A stretch of 64,000 bases of DNA from Lacisediminihabitans sp040549465 (lineage in GTDB: Bacteria > Actinomycetota > Actinomycetes > Actinomycetales > Microbacteriaceae), in NCBI RefSeq assembly GCF_040549465.1, contig NZ_JBEPTL010000004.1, forward strand, positions 1-64,000, in the 5' to 3' direction. The translations under genes were made by a program, and so were the position numbers. The notes under the pieces were generated by a model that was given only the letters and a program-made list of their open reading frames with translations, ran no database searches and was not told the DNA's origin. Below are positions 6,983-15,240 of the stretch, one piece after another (within the stretch, counting starts at the first letter, position 1; the number at the start of each line of letters is the position of its first letter).

Positions 6983-8434
6983 CTAGTGCGAGGAGCCCTC
7001 CGACTCGATCTCGCTGCGGTCGCCGCTCCACAGGGTGTGGAAGGTTCCCTCAACATCCACGCGCTTGTAGGTATGCGCTCCGAAGAAGTCACGCTGGCCC
7101 TGCACGAGTGAGGCCGGCAGTCGGTCGGCGCGCAGGCCGTCGTAGTAGGCCAGCGATGACGAGAAGGCGGGTGTCGGGATGCCGGCGTAGGCAGCTCCGG
7201 CGACCACGCGGCGCCAGGAATCCTGCGCCGTCGACACCACGTCGGTGAAGAAGGGGGCGGTCACCAGCGCGACCAGTCCTGGGTTCTCGAGGTAGGCATC
7301 CGTGATGCGGTTGAGGAAGCGTGCACGGATAATGCAGCCGCCGCGCCAGATCTTGGCGATCTCGCCCTTTTTGATGTCCCAGTTGTACTTCTCCGCGCCG
7401 GCAACGATCGCGTCGAAACCCTGGCTGTAGGCGATGATCTTGGAGGCGTACAGCGCCTGGCGAACGTCTTCGATAAAGGCGTCGGGGTCGTCGACGGCTA
7501 CCGTCGAGCTCGGTCCGGGGAGTTCGGATGCCGCGGCACGCTGCTCCGTCTTGGAGGACAGTGCGCGGGCGAAGACCGCCTCCGCGATGCCGGAGACCGG
7601 AACGCCGAGGTCGAGGGCGTTCTGCACGGTCCAGACGCCGGTGCCCTTCGAGCCGGCCTGGTCGAGGATCACGTCGACCAGCGGACGACCGGTCTTCACG
7701 TCGACCTGCTTCAGCACTTCGGCGGTGATCTCGATGAGGTAGCTCTCGAGCTCGCCCGTGTTCCACTCGGTGAAGATCTCGGCGATCTCTGCGGGGTTCT
7801 TGCCTGTTCCACGGCGGATGAGGTCGTAGGCCTCGGCGATCAGCTGCATGTCGGCGTACTCGATGCCGTTGTGGATCATCTTGACGAAGTGCCCTGCGCC
7901 GTCGGTGCCGACGTGGGTCACACACGGCTCGCCCTCGGCGATGGCCGCGATGGACGTGAGGATCGGCCCGAGCGTCTCCCAGGCCTCGGCGGATCCGCCT
8001 GGCATGATCGACGGTCCCTTGAGCGCGCCCTCCTCGCCACCGGAGATTCCCGCGCCCACGAAGTTGATGCCGGTCTCGCGTACATCTTTTTCACGACGGA
8101 TGGTGTCGGTGAACAGTGCGTTGCCGCCGTCGACGATGATGTCGCCCGGTTCGAAGACTCTGGTCAGCTCGTCGATGACGGCATCCGTACCCTTGCCGGC
8201 CTGCACCATGATGATGGCGGTGCGCGGCTTCGAGAGTGCGGCGGCGAACTCCTCGTAGCTGGTGGTGCCGACGAACTCGGCCTCAGGATGCTCGGAGAGC
8301 AGCGTGTCGGTCTTCTCGTGAGAACGGTTGAAGACGGCGACGGTGTTACCCTCCCTGCTGGCGAGGTTTCGAGCCAGGTTCGAGCCCATGACCGCAAGGC
8401 CCACTACGCCAATGTTTGCAACTGCCTCAACCAC
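6983..8434 (-). CDS. gnd: 6-phosphogluconate dehydrogenase, decarboxylating
   Basis: Gnd oxidises 6-phosphogluconate to ribulose-5-phosphate and CO2 in the oxidative pentose phosphate pathway. The N-terminal NADP-binding motif is GVVGLAVMGSNLARNLA. GISGGEEGALKGPSIMPGG is the substrate/catalytic loop, followed by the Lys-containing HFVKMIHNGIEYADMQ segment, and the C-terminal tail has FFGAHTYKRVD. The 483-residue length is normal. The start is GTG at 8434 with GAGGAG just upstream. It follows uxaC on the same strand after 88 bases. A gluconokinase is encoded at the far end of the neighbouring operon, so 6-phosphogluconate made there would feed this enzyme. Confidence 0.96.
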   Translation of the reverse strand: MVEAVANIGVVGLAVMGSNLARNLASREGNTVAVFNRSHEKTDTLLSEHPEAEFVGTTSYEEFAAALSKPRTAIIMVQAGKGTDAVIDELTRVFEPGDIIVDGGNALFTDTIRREKDVRETGINFVGAGISGGEEGALKGPSIMPGGSAEAWETLGPILTSIAAIAEGEPCVTHVGTDGAGHFVKMIHNGIEYADMQLIAEAYDLIRRGTGKNPAEIAEIFTEWNTGELESYLIEITAEVLKQVDVKTGRPLVDVILDQAGSKGTGVWTVQNALDLGVPVSGIAEAVFARALSSKTEQRAAASELPGPSSTVAVDDPDAFIEDVRQALYASKIIAYSQGFDAIVAGAEKYNWDIKKGEIAKIWRGGCIIRARFLNRITDAYLENPGLVALVTAPFFTDVVSTAQDSWRRVVAGAAYAGIPTPAFSSSLAYYDGLRADRLPASLVQGQRDFFGAHTYKRVDVEGTFHTLWSGDRSEIESEGSSH

Positions 8435-8522
8435 TGTGTCTCCTCGAATCGACTGTTTTTGACCGGTTCTAGGCTATCTGGTTCGGCGCAGGGACATCGC
8501 GCGCAGAGGTCGGCAAACGCGC

Positions 8523-9941
8523 CTAGCGTGGCAACCGGAACGTCTCGATCGGCACGTCGGCGACCAGACGCCTGGCGACTCCGACAGCGTCGTCCTCGGT
8601 GATCTGATGGGTGGCCACGAGGGTGGCGAGATAGCTGGAATCCGACCGCCTCGACATGTCGTGCCGCGCGGGGATCGAGCAGAACGCGCGGGTGTCGTCG
8701 ATGAATCCGGAGGTCTTGGCGAAGCCCGCGCTGTCGGTGATCGCAGCGCGGTAGCGAGCGATGCCGGCGGGGGAGTCGATGAACCACCACGGCGCTCCGG
8801 CGTAGACCGAAGGGTAGAACCCGGCGAGAGGTGCGATCTCCCGGGAGAAGGTGGTCTCGTCCACGGTGAAGAGCACCAACCGGAAGGTGGGATCGGTACC
8901 GAAGTCGCGCAGGATCGGCGCGAGCGGGCGCGTGTAGGCCCCGGTGTCGGGAAGGTCGTGGCCGGTGTCGGCGCCGTAGGCGTCGAAGGTTGGACCGTGG
9001 TGATTGCGGATGACGCCAGGGTGCAGCTGCATCACCAGGCCATCCTCGCTGGCCATCTCGGCCAGCCGGTAGAGCATGTTGCGGCGGTAGGCCACGGCAT
9101 CCGCTCCAGTGAGGTTGCCGGCGATCGCGCTGCGGTGGATGCGTTCGGCATCGGCCGCGTCGAGAGGCTCCGATCCCGCATCGATGACCCCGGTGTCGGT
9201 GGCCGTGCAGCCGGCGGCGATGAAGGCGGCCCGCCGTGAGCACAGCGCCGCGAGCAGGCCGTCGTAGCTGCCGCAGTCGATGCCCGATGCCGCGCCCAAC
9301 TGCTCGAGTTTGGCCAGCCAGGTCAACTCGTCAGGGTGCATGTACCTGTCGGCCCGGAAGGTGGGGAGTACCCGGCCGGTGAAGGTCGGATCGTCGCGCA
9401 GGGCGAGGTGGGCGGAAAGATCGTCGGCCGGGTCGTCCGTCGTCGCCAGCACGGCGATGCGGAAACGATCAAAGAGCGCCCGCGGGCGGAACTCTTCTCG
9501 GCCGAGTGTCTCGGCGAGCTGGTCGTAGAGGTCGTCGGCGTTCGCCGCGGATGGCTGCTCGGTGAGACCGAAGACCTCGCTGAGCTCCGTCTCGAACCAG
9601 TAGCGCACCGGCGTGCCGAGGAAGGCCTCCCAGTGGGTGCAGAGCTGGCGCCAGACTGACCGGCCGCCGCTGACTGGCGGGTTTCCGTCGCGGCCGAGGC
9701 CGAGCTCGTCGAACGGCACGCCGAGGGAGTGCAGGAAGCGCGTCACGTAGTGGTCAGGCGTGATGAGGAGGGCGGCCGGGTCGGGGAACGGCTCGTTGGC
9801 CAGCAGCATGGCGGCGTCGACGTGCCCGTGCGGCGAGTAGATCGGGGCATCCGCCACCTCGCTGTAGAGGCGCCTGGCGATGTCTCGTTCGATCGGGTTC
9901 GCGGGGAACAGGCGGTCGGGATGCGGGGAGAGCGCGGTCAT
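8523..9941 (-). CDS. uxaC: Uronate (glucuronate) isomerase
   Basis: UxaC isomerises D-glucuronate to D-fructuronate, or galacturonate to tagaturonate, as the first step of hexuronate breakdown. The 472-residue protein has the family landmarks: RLFPANPIERDIARRLY near the start, the metal-site YSPHGHVD at about residue 36, and MQLHPGVIRNH in the barrel core. The C-terminal WWFIDSPAGI segment is also typical. I chose the ATG at 9941 because the longer open frame upstream is out-of-frame lacI sequence. It starts four bases after the lacI stop, so regulator and enzyme are almost certainly one transcript. The fructuronate reductase and mannonate dehydratase in the divergent operon carry on the pathway. 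Confidence 0.93.
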   Translation of the reverse strand: MTALSPHPDRLFPANPIERDIARRLYSEVADAPIYSPHGHVDAAMLLANEPFPDPAALLITPDHYVTRFLHSLGVPFDELGLGRDGNPPVSGGRSVWRQLCTHWEAFLGTPVRYWFETELSEVFGLTEQPSAANADDLYDQLAETLGREEFRPRALFDRFRIAVLATTDDPADDLSAHLALRDDPTFTGRVLPTFRADRYMHPDELTWLAKLEQLGAASGIDCGSYDGLLAALCSRRAAFIAAGCTATDTGVIDAGSEPLDAADAERIHRSAIAGNLTGADAVAYRRNMLYRLAEMASEDGLVMQLHPGVIRNHHGPTFDAYGADTGHDLPDTGAYTRPLAPILRDFGTDPTFRLVLFTVDETTFSREIAPLAGFYPSVYAGAPWWFIDSPAGIARYRAAITDSAGFAKTSGFIDDTRAFCSIPARHDMSRRSDSSYLATLVATHQITEDDAVGVARRLVADVPIETFRLPR

Positions 9942-9945
9942 GCTG

Positions 9946-10971
9946 TCACTTTCGGATCGGGGCCGGGCCAGTCGAGGCCCTGACGGTGAGGTGGGTGGGC
10001 AGCGTCGCGGTCTGCCGGGTGCCGGAGATCGCCGGATCGTCGAGGCGTGCAAGCAGGATCGAGACCGCGACACGGCCCGCCTGCTCGATGGGTGCGGTGA
10101 GGGTGGTGAGCGGGGGGTTGCAGAAGTCCGCCCCGAAGATGTCGTCGCAGCCGACGATGCTGAGGTCGCCAGGCACGCTGACTCCGCGCTCACGCAGGCG
10201 CATCAGGATGCCGATCGCCAGCAGATCATTGAAGGCGATGCAGGCGGTCGCACCGCTGTTGAGCACGGCATCCGCCGCCGCCGCACCGGCTACCTTCTTC
10301 GGAGAGAACGGGCCGACCCGCCTGGCCGTCACGCCGTGCACTTTCGCTGCCCTGAGCAGGGCGCGCCAGCGCCCCTCGTTGGACCAGGATGTCACCGGCC
10401 CCGAGACGTAGACGATGTCGCGGTGGCCGAGAGAGACCAGGTGGCCCATGGCCTGTTCGATGCCGCTCGGCGTATCGATGAACACGCTCGGCACACCACT
10501 GGTCTGCCGGTTGATCGCCACGACCGGAATCTCGCTGGCGAGGGCGGCGAGCTTGCGGTCGGTGAGCCTCGATGCTGCGAGGATCGCGCCGTCGAATGAA
10601 CGCCGCAGCTTGTGCATCATGCTGTCTTCGAGTTCGTCGGACTCCTCGGTGTCCACCAGCAGCTGCGTGTACCCGGCAGCCTTCAACTGCTGCTGGGTGC
10701 CGCGGATGATGTCGAAGTAGAACGGGTTCGTCACGTCGGAGACCATCACCGCGATGGTGCGCGTCTTGCCGGAGGTCAGGGCCCTGGCCTGCGCATTGAC
10801 CACGTAGTTGAGCTCTCGGGCCACCTCTTCGATCTTCTCCCTGGTCGACGCGCGCACGCGAGTGGGATTCGACAGCGCACGAGATGCGGTCGAGATCGCG
10901 ACCCCGCTGGCCGCGGCGACATCCGCAAGCGTCGCCGGGCGATCCGGCCCCGCATCGACGAGAGGTTCCAT
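9946..10971 (-). CDS. LacI-family transcriptional regulator of the uronate cluster
   Basis: The N-terminal helix-turn-helix reads ATLADVAAASGVAISTASRALS, followed by the hinge helix VVNAQARALTSGKT. The rest is a periplasmic-binding-protein-like sensor domain (TRTIAVMVSDVTNPF, then GATACIAFNDLLAIG). I take the ATG at 10971 as start; a TTG four codons upstream is also possible, and neither has a clear ribosome-binding site. It is divergent from the ABC transporter operon and sits upstream of uxaC. A LacI-type operator lies in the shared intergenic region, so it probably represses both units and responds to a uronate or derived sugar acid. The effector is inferred only from neighbours. Confidence 0.9.
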   Translation of the reverse strand: MEPLVDAGPDRPATLADVAAASGVAISTASRALSNPTRVRASTREKIEEVARELNYVVNAQARALTSGKTRTIAVMVSDVTNPFYFDIIRGTQQQLKAAGYTQLLVDTEESDELEDSMMHKLRRSFDGAILAASRLTDRKLAALASEIPVVAINRQTSGVPSVFIDTPSGIEQAMGHLVSLGHRDIVYVSGPVTSWSNEGRWRALLRAAKVHGVTARRVGPFSPKKVAGAAAADAVLNSGATACIAFNDLLAIGILMRLRERGVSVPGDLSIVGCDDIFGADFCNPPLTTLTAPIEQAGRVAVSILLARLDDPAISGTRQTATLPTHLTVRASTGPAPIRK

Positions 10972-10993
10972 GCAGGAGAGCAAAGCACACTAT

Positions 10994-11028
10994 GGCAATT
11001 TTTGGCAAACGGTTGCAGAAAAATTGCC
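10994..11028. promoter_or_regulatory. LacI-type operator inside a larger dyad
   Basis: TGGCAAACGGTTGCA at 11003-11017 fits the LacI-family pattern of a CG-centred dyad (core GCAAAC|GGTTGC with one mismatch). It is framed by perfect inverted arms GGCAATTTTT (10994-11003) and AAAAATTGCC (11019-11028). The site lies between the divergent lacI and ABC-operon starts. It overlaps the candidate -35 of the operon, as expected for repression. Confidence 0.75.
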
Positions 11029-11042
11029 GTAATGCCTAGAGT
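11013..11042 (+). promoter_or_regulatory. Candidate promoter of the ABC/uronate operon
   Basis: TTGCAG at 11013-11018 and TAGAGT at 11037-11042 are separated by 18 bases and lie about 75 bases before the first operon gene. The -35 element overlaps the LacI-type operator. Match to the vegetative consensus is moderate. Confidence 0.4.
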
Positions 11043-11117
11043 CGACAAAACCGTCGTGGCGAAGAGTCCCGGCGCGAACATGCACCGATAACAGCACCGA
11101 CTCAAAGGAGAGTTCAG

Positions 11118-12473
11118 ATGAAAGCTCGACACGCGCTGGTCGCGGTGGCGGGAATCGCCATCCTCGGTCTTGCCCTTCAGGGATGCTCGGGCGGCTCGAC
11201 GCCCGCGGCATCCGGTTCATCCGCAGCAGTCGACGGAAAAGGCAAGTCGATCGACGTCATGGTTGGCGCCAATACGCTCTACCCGACACAGCAGAAGCAG
11301 TGGTTCCAGGATGTCTCTGACCGCTTCGAGAAGAACACGGGCGCGACGGTCAAGTTCGAGACCTACGCCTCGGCCAACGACGAACTCACCAAGATCCAGA
11401 CCTCGGTGATCTCCGGACAGGGTCCCGACATCTACAACCTGGGCACCACCTTTACCCCCACGGCCAACGCCACAGGGGCCTTCGTCACGCTGACGGATGC
11501 CGACTGGAACAAGATCGGCGGCCGTGACAAGTTTCTGCCGGCCACCCTCGGCATCTCCGGCCCTGACAAGAAGCACGAGGTCGGCATCCCGTTCGCGAGC
11601 CGACCGTTCGTGATGGCGTACAACACCGACCTGCTGAAGGCCGCCGGCATCGACAAGCCGGCCACGACCTGGGACGAGCTGACCGCGCAGTCGAAGAAGC
11701 TCACCTCGGGCGGCAGCTACGGAATGGCTCTCGCCTATGCCGACAGCTACGATCCGTGGAAATTCATCTGGGCGATGTCGGTGCAGGCAGGCAACCCGAT
11801 CCTCGACGGTAAGAAGGCGAGAGTGGACGACCCGACCACCCTCACCGCCTATGAGACCTACTTCGACTGGCTGACCAAAGACAAGGTCGTCGACCCGCAG
11901 GCCATCGGCTGGAAGAACGCGCAGGCCGTGGCGGCATTCGCCGCGGGCAAGGCCGCCTACCTGCCGATGACCACCTCCACATCGAAGATCTCGCTCGACT
12001 CCTCGGTGGTGGCGGGCAAGTATGCCTACGCGCTCATGCCGACGATCCCGCCGGGGAAGAAGTCGCTGCCGAAGGGTGGAAAAGCTGCCTCGAGCATCCT
12101 GTCCGGTGACAACATGGTCATCGCCAAGTACTCGAAGAACCAGGACCTCGCCTTCGCCCTGATGAAACAGTTCACGAGCGCTTCGGCCCAGTTGGAGTAC
12201 AACAAGCTCTTCGGTGACCTGCCGACGAACGCCGCCGCGGCCAAGAAGCTGGAAAATGGCAACGATCAGCTGATTCCAATCATCGACTCATCGAGCAAGT
12301 CGGTCGGCACACCGTTCAGCGGCGCATGGGGCGACACGCAGCTCGCCCTGGTGAACGTCGTGGTGCAGTCGATCCCGTCACTGTCCAACGGGTCGATCAG
12401 CACCTCCGAGATCAAATCGAAGCTCGCGTCCGCCCAGTCCACGGTGCAGGCCTCGCTCGACAAGGCGAAGTAA
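11118..12473 (+). CDS. Extracellular sugar-binding lipoprotein of an ABC transporter
   Basis: A 451-residue solute-binding protein of the family 1 (carbohydrate) type. The signal peptide ends in a lipobox LALQGCSGG with the lipidated Cys at residue 23, followed by a Ser/Ala-rich linker. The mature part has the usual two-lobe features, such as KFETYASANDELTKIQT, SGQGPDIYNLG and GIPFASRPFVMAYNTDLLKAAG. It should capture a sugar or oligosaccharide at the cell surface for the two permeases encoded next. AAAGGAG lies 7 bases before the ATG. No ATPase gene is present in the operon; such importers often share an MsmK-type ATPase encoded elsewhere. The uronate genes suggest a uronide substrate, but this is inference. 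Confidence 0.9.
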   Translation: MKARHALVAVAGIAILGLALQGCSGGSTPAASGSSAAVDGKGKSIDVMVGANTLYPTQQKQWFQDVSDRFEKNTGATVKFETYASANDELTKIQTSVISGQGPDIYNLGTTFTPTANATGAFVTLTDADWNKIGGRDKFLPATLGISGPDKKHEVGIPFASRPFVMAYNTDLLKAAGIDKPATTWDELTAQSKKLTSGGSYGMALAYADSYDPWKFIWAMSVQAGNPILDGKKARVDDPTTLTAYETYFDWLTKDKVVDPQAIGWKNAQAVAAFAAGKAAYLPMTTSTSKISLDSSVVAGKYAYALMPTIPPGKKSLPKGGKAASSILSGDNMVIAKYSKNQDLAFALMKQFTSASAQLEYNKLFGDLPTNAAAAKKLENGNDQLIPIIDSSSKSVGTPFSGAWGDTQLALVNVVVQSIPSLSNGSISTSEIKSKLASAQSTVQASLDKAK

Positions 12474-12485
12474 GCGCGACCTGCC

Positions 12486-13481
12486 ATGACAACCACAACA
12501 CCCGCCTCGGTGACGAGCGCGGCGACACAGGCTGACGGCCGTCCGGTGGGATCGACTCCCACCGGCGGCCGCCCGGCCCGCCGCCGCGGTCGCTCGCCCA
12601 ACGAGCGGAACCGGCCGTTCTGGATGCTCGCCCCCGGCGGCATCCTGATGATCCTGGTCATCGTCATCCCCCTGATCCTGGCCATCGTCATCTCGCTGCT
12701 CGACCTCGACCAGTACACGCTCCGGTCATGGCTGCAGGCACCGTTCATCGGCCTGCAGAACTTCGTCGAGGCGTTCACCAGGTCGACGCTGCTCCGGTCG
12801 ATTGGCATCAGCGTCTCCTTCGCGGCGATCGCCGCAGTGGTTACTCTGCCGATCGGCGTCGCCGCCGCCATCGCAACGCAGAACAAGTTCGTCGGTCGAG
12901 GTCTCGTGCGCTCGATCTTCCTCATCCCCTACGTGCTTCCGGCATTCGTCGTCGGCACTGTGTGGCGCACCATGCTGCAGCCTGGCGGAGTGGTGGATGA
13001 CGCGCTCGCGAGCATCGGCATCCACACCGGTCTTTGGCTCAACGGGCCGCAGAGCTTCTGGGCCCTGATCCTCGTGCAGATCTGGAGCTCATGGCCCTTC
13101 TTCTACCTGCTGGTGCTCGCCGGCCTGCAGGCTGTCGACCACGAAGTGCACGAGGCCGCCGCCATCGACGGCGCGCTCTGGTGGACCAAGCTGCGTTACG
13201 TGATCTTCCCCTACCTGCGCGGTCCGATCGCGCTGGCGGTGATCATCTCATTCCTGCACAACATCAACGGATTCACGCTGCCCTTCGTGCTCTTCGGGGT
13301 GCCTGCGCCGCAGGATGTCGATGTGCTGCCCGTGCTCACCTACGTCACGAGCTTCCAGAGCTTCCGATTCGGGCTCAGCGCGTCGATGGCGGTCGCCTCA
13401 CTGGTGCTCATCGCGATCCCGCTGTTCATCTATCTCAAAGCAGTTCGTCTCGACACCGGTGAGGAGGGCAGGAAGCCATGA
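12486..13481 (+). CDS. Sugar ABC transporter permease (MalF-type)
   Basis: A 331-residue inner-membrane permease. After a Pro/Arg-rich cytoplasmic tail there is a first membrane helix at about residues 43-65 (WMLAPGGILMILVIVIPLI). Five further helices follow and the EAA loop reads EAAAIDGALWWTKLRYVIFPYL near residue 225; this is where the ATPase docks. It starts 12 bases after the binding protein and overlaps the next permease by an ATGA. With the partner permease it forms the channel for the sugar bound by the lipoprotein. Confidence 0.9.
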   Translation: MTTTTPASVTSAATQADGRPVGSTPTGGRPARRRGRSPNERNRPFWMLAPGGILMILVIVIPLILAIVISLLDLDQYTLRSWLQAPFIGLQNFVEAFTRSTLLRSIGISVSFAAIAAVVTLPIGVAAAIATQNKFVGRGLVRSIFLIPYVLPAFVVGTVWRTMLQPGGVVDDALASIGIHTGLWLNGPQSFWALILVQIWSSWPFFYLLVLAGLQAVDHEVHEAAAIDGALWWTKLRYVIFPYLRGPIALAVIISFLHNINGFTLPFVLFGVPAPQDVDVLPVLTYVTSFQSFRFGLSASMAVASLVLIAIPLFIYLKAVRLDTGEEGRKP

Positions 13482-14386
13482 CCGAGGTATTGACCAGCCC
13501 GATTGCGCCCGGGCGCCCGTCCACCCGTCGCAACGACGACGTTACCAGGCTGCTGCCCAAGCCGCTGCTGGTGATCGTGATCGCTGTGCTGTTGATCGTC
13601 GTGCTCACGCCGGTGCTCTACATCCTGTTCGCGTCGATCAACTCCGACGTGTCGGTTGCCCAGGGAGCCTTCTTCCCGGCTGAGCTGCACCTCGACAACT
13701 ATGTCAAGATCTGGAGCACCGTCGACCTGGGTACCGGATTGTTCAACAGCGTCGTCGTCTGCGGTGCCGTCGCCCTGGTCTGCGCGCTGCTCGCGGTGTC
13801 GTCGGCCTACGTGCTGGTGCGCTACTCGTTCCGCGGACGGCTCACGGTACTCCGCGCGCTGCTCGGTCTGCAGTCGATCCCCGGCACGCTCATGCTGCTG
13901 CCGGTCTTCGTGCTGTTCTCCACCGCGGCGACAACCCTCGGCATCCAGATCATCGGTACCCGCGGTGCGCTGTTCATCACCTATCTCACCTTTGCCCTCC
14001 CATTCTCGACCTGGGTGATGGTGACCTACCTGCGCGGCCTGCCGCGTGAGCTCGAAGAAGCTGCGCGCATCGACGGCGCATCGTCCTGGCGCATCCTGAC
14101 CAGGATCGTCATCCCGTTGAGCTGGCCTGGCATCGTGGTCTCGGCCATCTTCGCCTTCCTTCTCGGCTGGAACGATGTGCTGTTCGCGTCCGTCATGACC
14201 AGCCCGGAATCCCGCACGGCGGCCATCGCACTGCAGGTCTTCGGGGCCACCCAGGAGGGCGGAGCGATTCCGCTCTACGGCCAGATGATGGCGGCGTCAC
14301 TGATCTGCGCCGTTCCCGTCGTTGTTCTTTATCTCGTATTCCAGCGCTACCTTGTGGGTGGCCTAACAGCAGGAGGAGTCAAATGA
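13478..14386 (+). CDS. Sugar ABC transporter permease (MalG-type)
   Basis: A 302-residue permease partner. A first helix at about 28-50 (PLLVIVIAVLLIVVLTPVLY) is followed by five more. The EAA loop is EEAARIDGASSWRILTRIVIPL near residue 190. This is the MalG-type member, by length and by its position behind the MalF-type gene. ATGA overlaps on both sides show tight translational coupling with the preceding permease and the following isomerase. No nucleotide-binding subunit is encoded nearby. Confidence 0.9.
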   Translation: MTEVLTSPIAPGRPSTRRNDDVTRLLPKPLLVIVIAVLLIVVLTPVLYILFASINSDVSVAQGAFFPAELHLDNYVKIWSTVDLGTGLFNSVVVCGAVALVCALLAVSSAYVLVRYSFRGRLTVLRALLGLQSIPGTLMLLPVFVLFSTAATTLGIQIIGTRGALFITYLTFALPFSTWVMVTYLRGLPRELEEAARIDGASSWRILTRIVIPLSWPGIVVSAIFAFLLGWNDVLFASVMTSPESRTAAIALQVFGATQEGGAIPLYGQMMAASLICAVPVVVLYLVFQRYLVGGLTAGGVK

Positions 14387-15240
14387 CCGACGAAGTCAAC
14401 TGGGCACTGTCCGGATTCGGCGACGAGATCGACGCAGACCCGGCGGTGCAGGTGGCGGTACTGCAGGCGCTCGGTGCCAACCACATCGAGGTGCGCAGTG
14501 CCTGGGGTACCAACATCGTTGACCTCGGGGCAGAACAGCTCGACGCGCTCGCCACGCTATTCTCCGAGCGTGAGATGGGAGTGTCGGCGATCGCGTCCCC
14601 GATCGGCAAAGTGGATGTCGCCCTGCCCGTGCAGCACGAGGTGGACAGGCTCGGCAGCGCGATCCGTGCCGCCCACCGACTCGATGCCCGCTACATCCGC
14701 ATTTTCTCGTTCTATAGCGAGCAGGCCTTCAGTGCGGAAGGTGTCGCGGTCGTCGGCATTCGCGACGAGGTGATGGTGCGGATGCGGGCCCTCGCCGATC
14801 TTGCCGAGAGCGAGAACGTGATCCTGCTGCATGAGAACGAGAAAGATATCTACGGTGATACGCCGGAGCGCGTGCTCGATGTCATCGAGTCGGTCGGCTC
14901 GCAGAACCTGCGGGTGGCGTGGGATAACGCCAACTTCGTGCAGGTGGGTGTGAAGCCCTTCACCGAGGGCTACGCGCTGCTGCGCCCGCACTTCGAATAC
15001 CTGCAGGTGAAAGACGCCCTCTCCGGCTCTAACGCGGTCACCCCGGCCGGCGAGGGCGATGGCGAGCTGCTCGAAACCCTCACGGCGCTGCGCGACGACG
15101 GTTACACCGGCTTCGCCTCCCTGGAGCCGCACCTTGCCGATGTCAACGCGCTCGGCGGTTTCTCCGGACCTGAGGCCTTCGGTCGTGCAGCCAGAGCATT
15201 CGCCCGCCTCACCAACCAGTTAGGAATCAGTACCAGATGA
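14383..15240 (+). CDS. Sugar phosphate isomerase/epimerase-like TIM-barrel protein
   Basis: A 285-residue member of the xylose-isomerase-like (AP endonuclease 2) barrel family. Likely metal ligands are the Glu in LLHENEKDIYGD near residue 150, the Asp in VAWDNANF, and the Glu in FASLEPH near 245. At the position where many relatives have a metal-binding His (usually HVKD) this protein reads YLQVKD, so metal coordination may differ. The family includes epimerases, isomerases and lyases acting on sugars, keto-sugars and inositols, so the exact reaction cannot be named. It overlaps both neighbours by ATGA and lies directly before the Gfo/Idh/MocA dehydrogenase, a pairing common in keto-sugar pathways. 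Confidence 0.8.
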   Translation: MTDEVNWALSGFGDEIDADPAVQVAVLQALGANHIEVRSAWGTNIVDLGAEQLDALATLFSEREMGVSAIASPIGKVDVALPVQHEVDRLGSAIRAAHRLDARYIRIFSFYSEQAFSAEGVAVVGIRDEVMVRMRALADLAESENVILLHENEKDIYGDTPERVLDVIESVGSQNLRVAWDNANFVQVGVKPFTEGYALLRPHFEYLQVKDALSGSNAVTPAGEGDGELLETLTALRDDGYTGFASLEPHLADVNALGGFSGPEAFGRAARAFARLTNQLGISTR

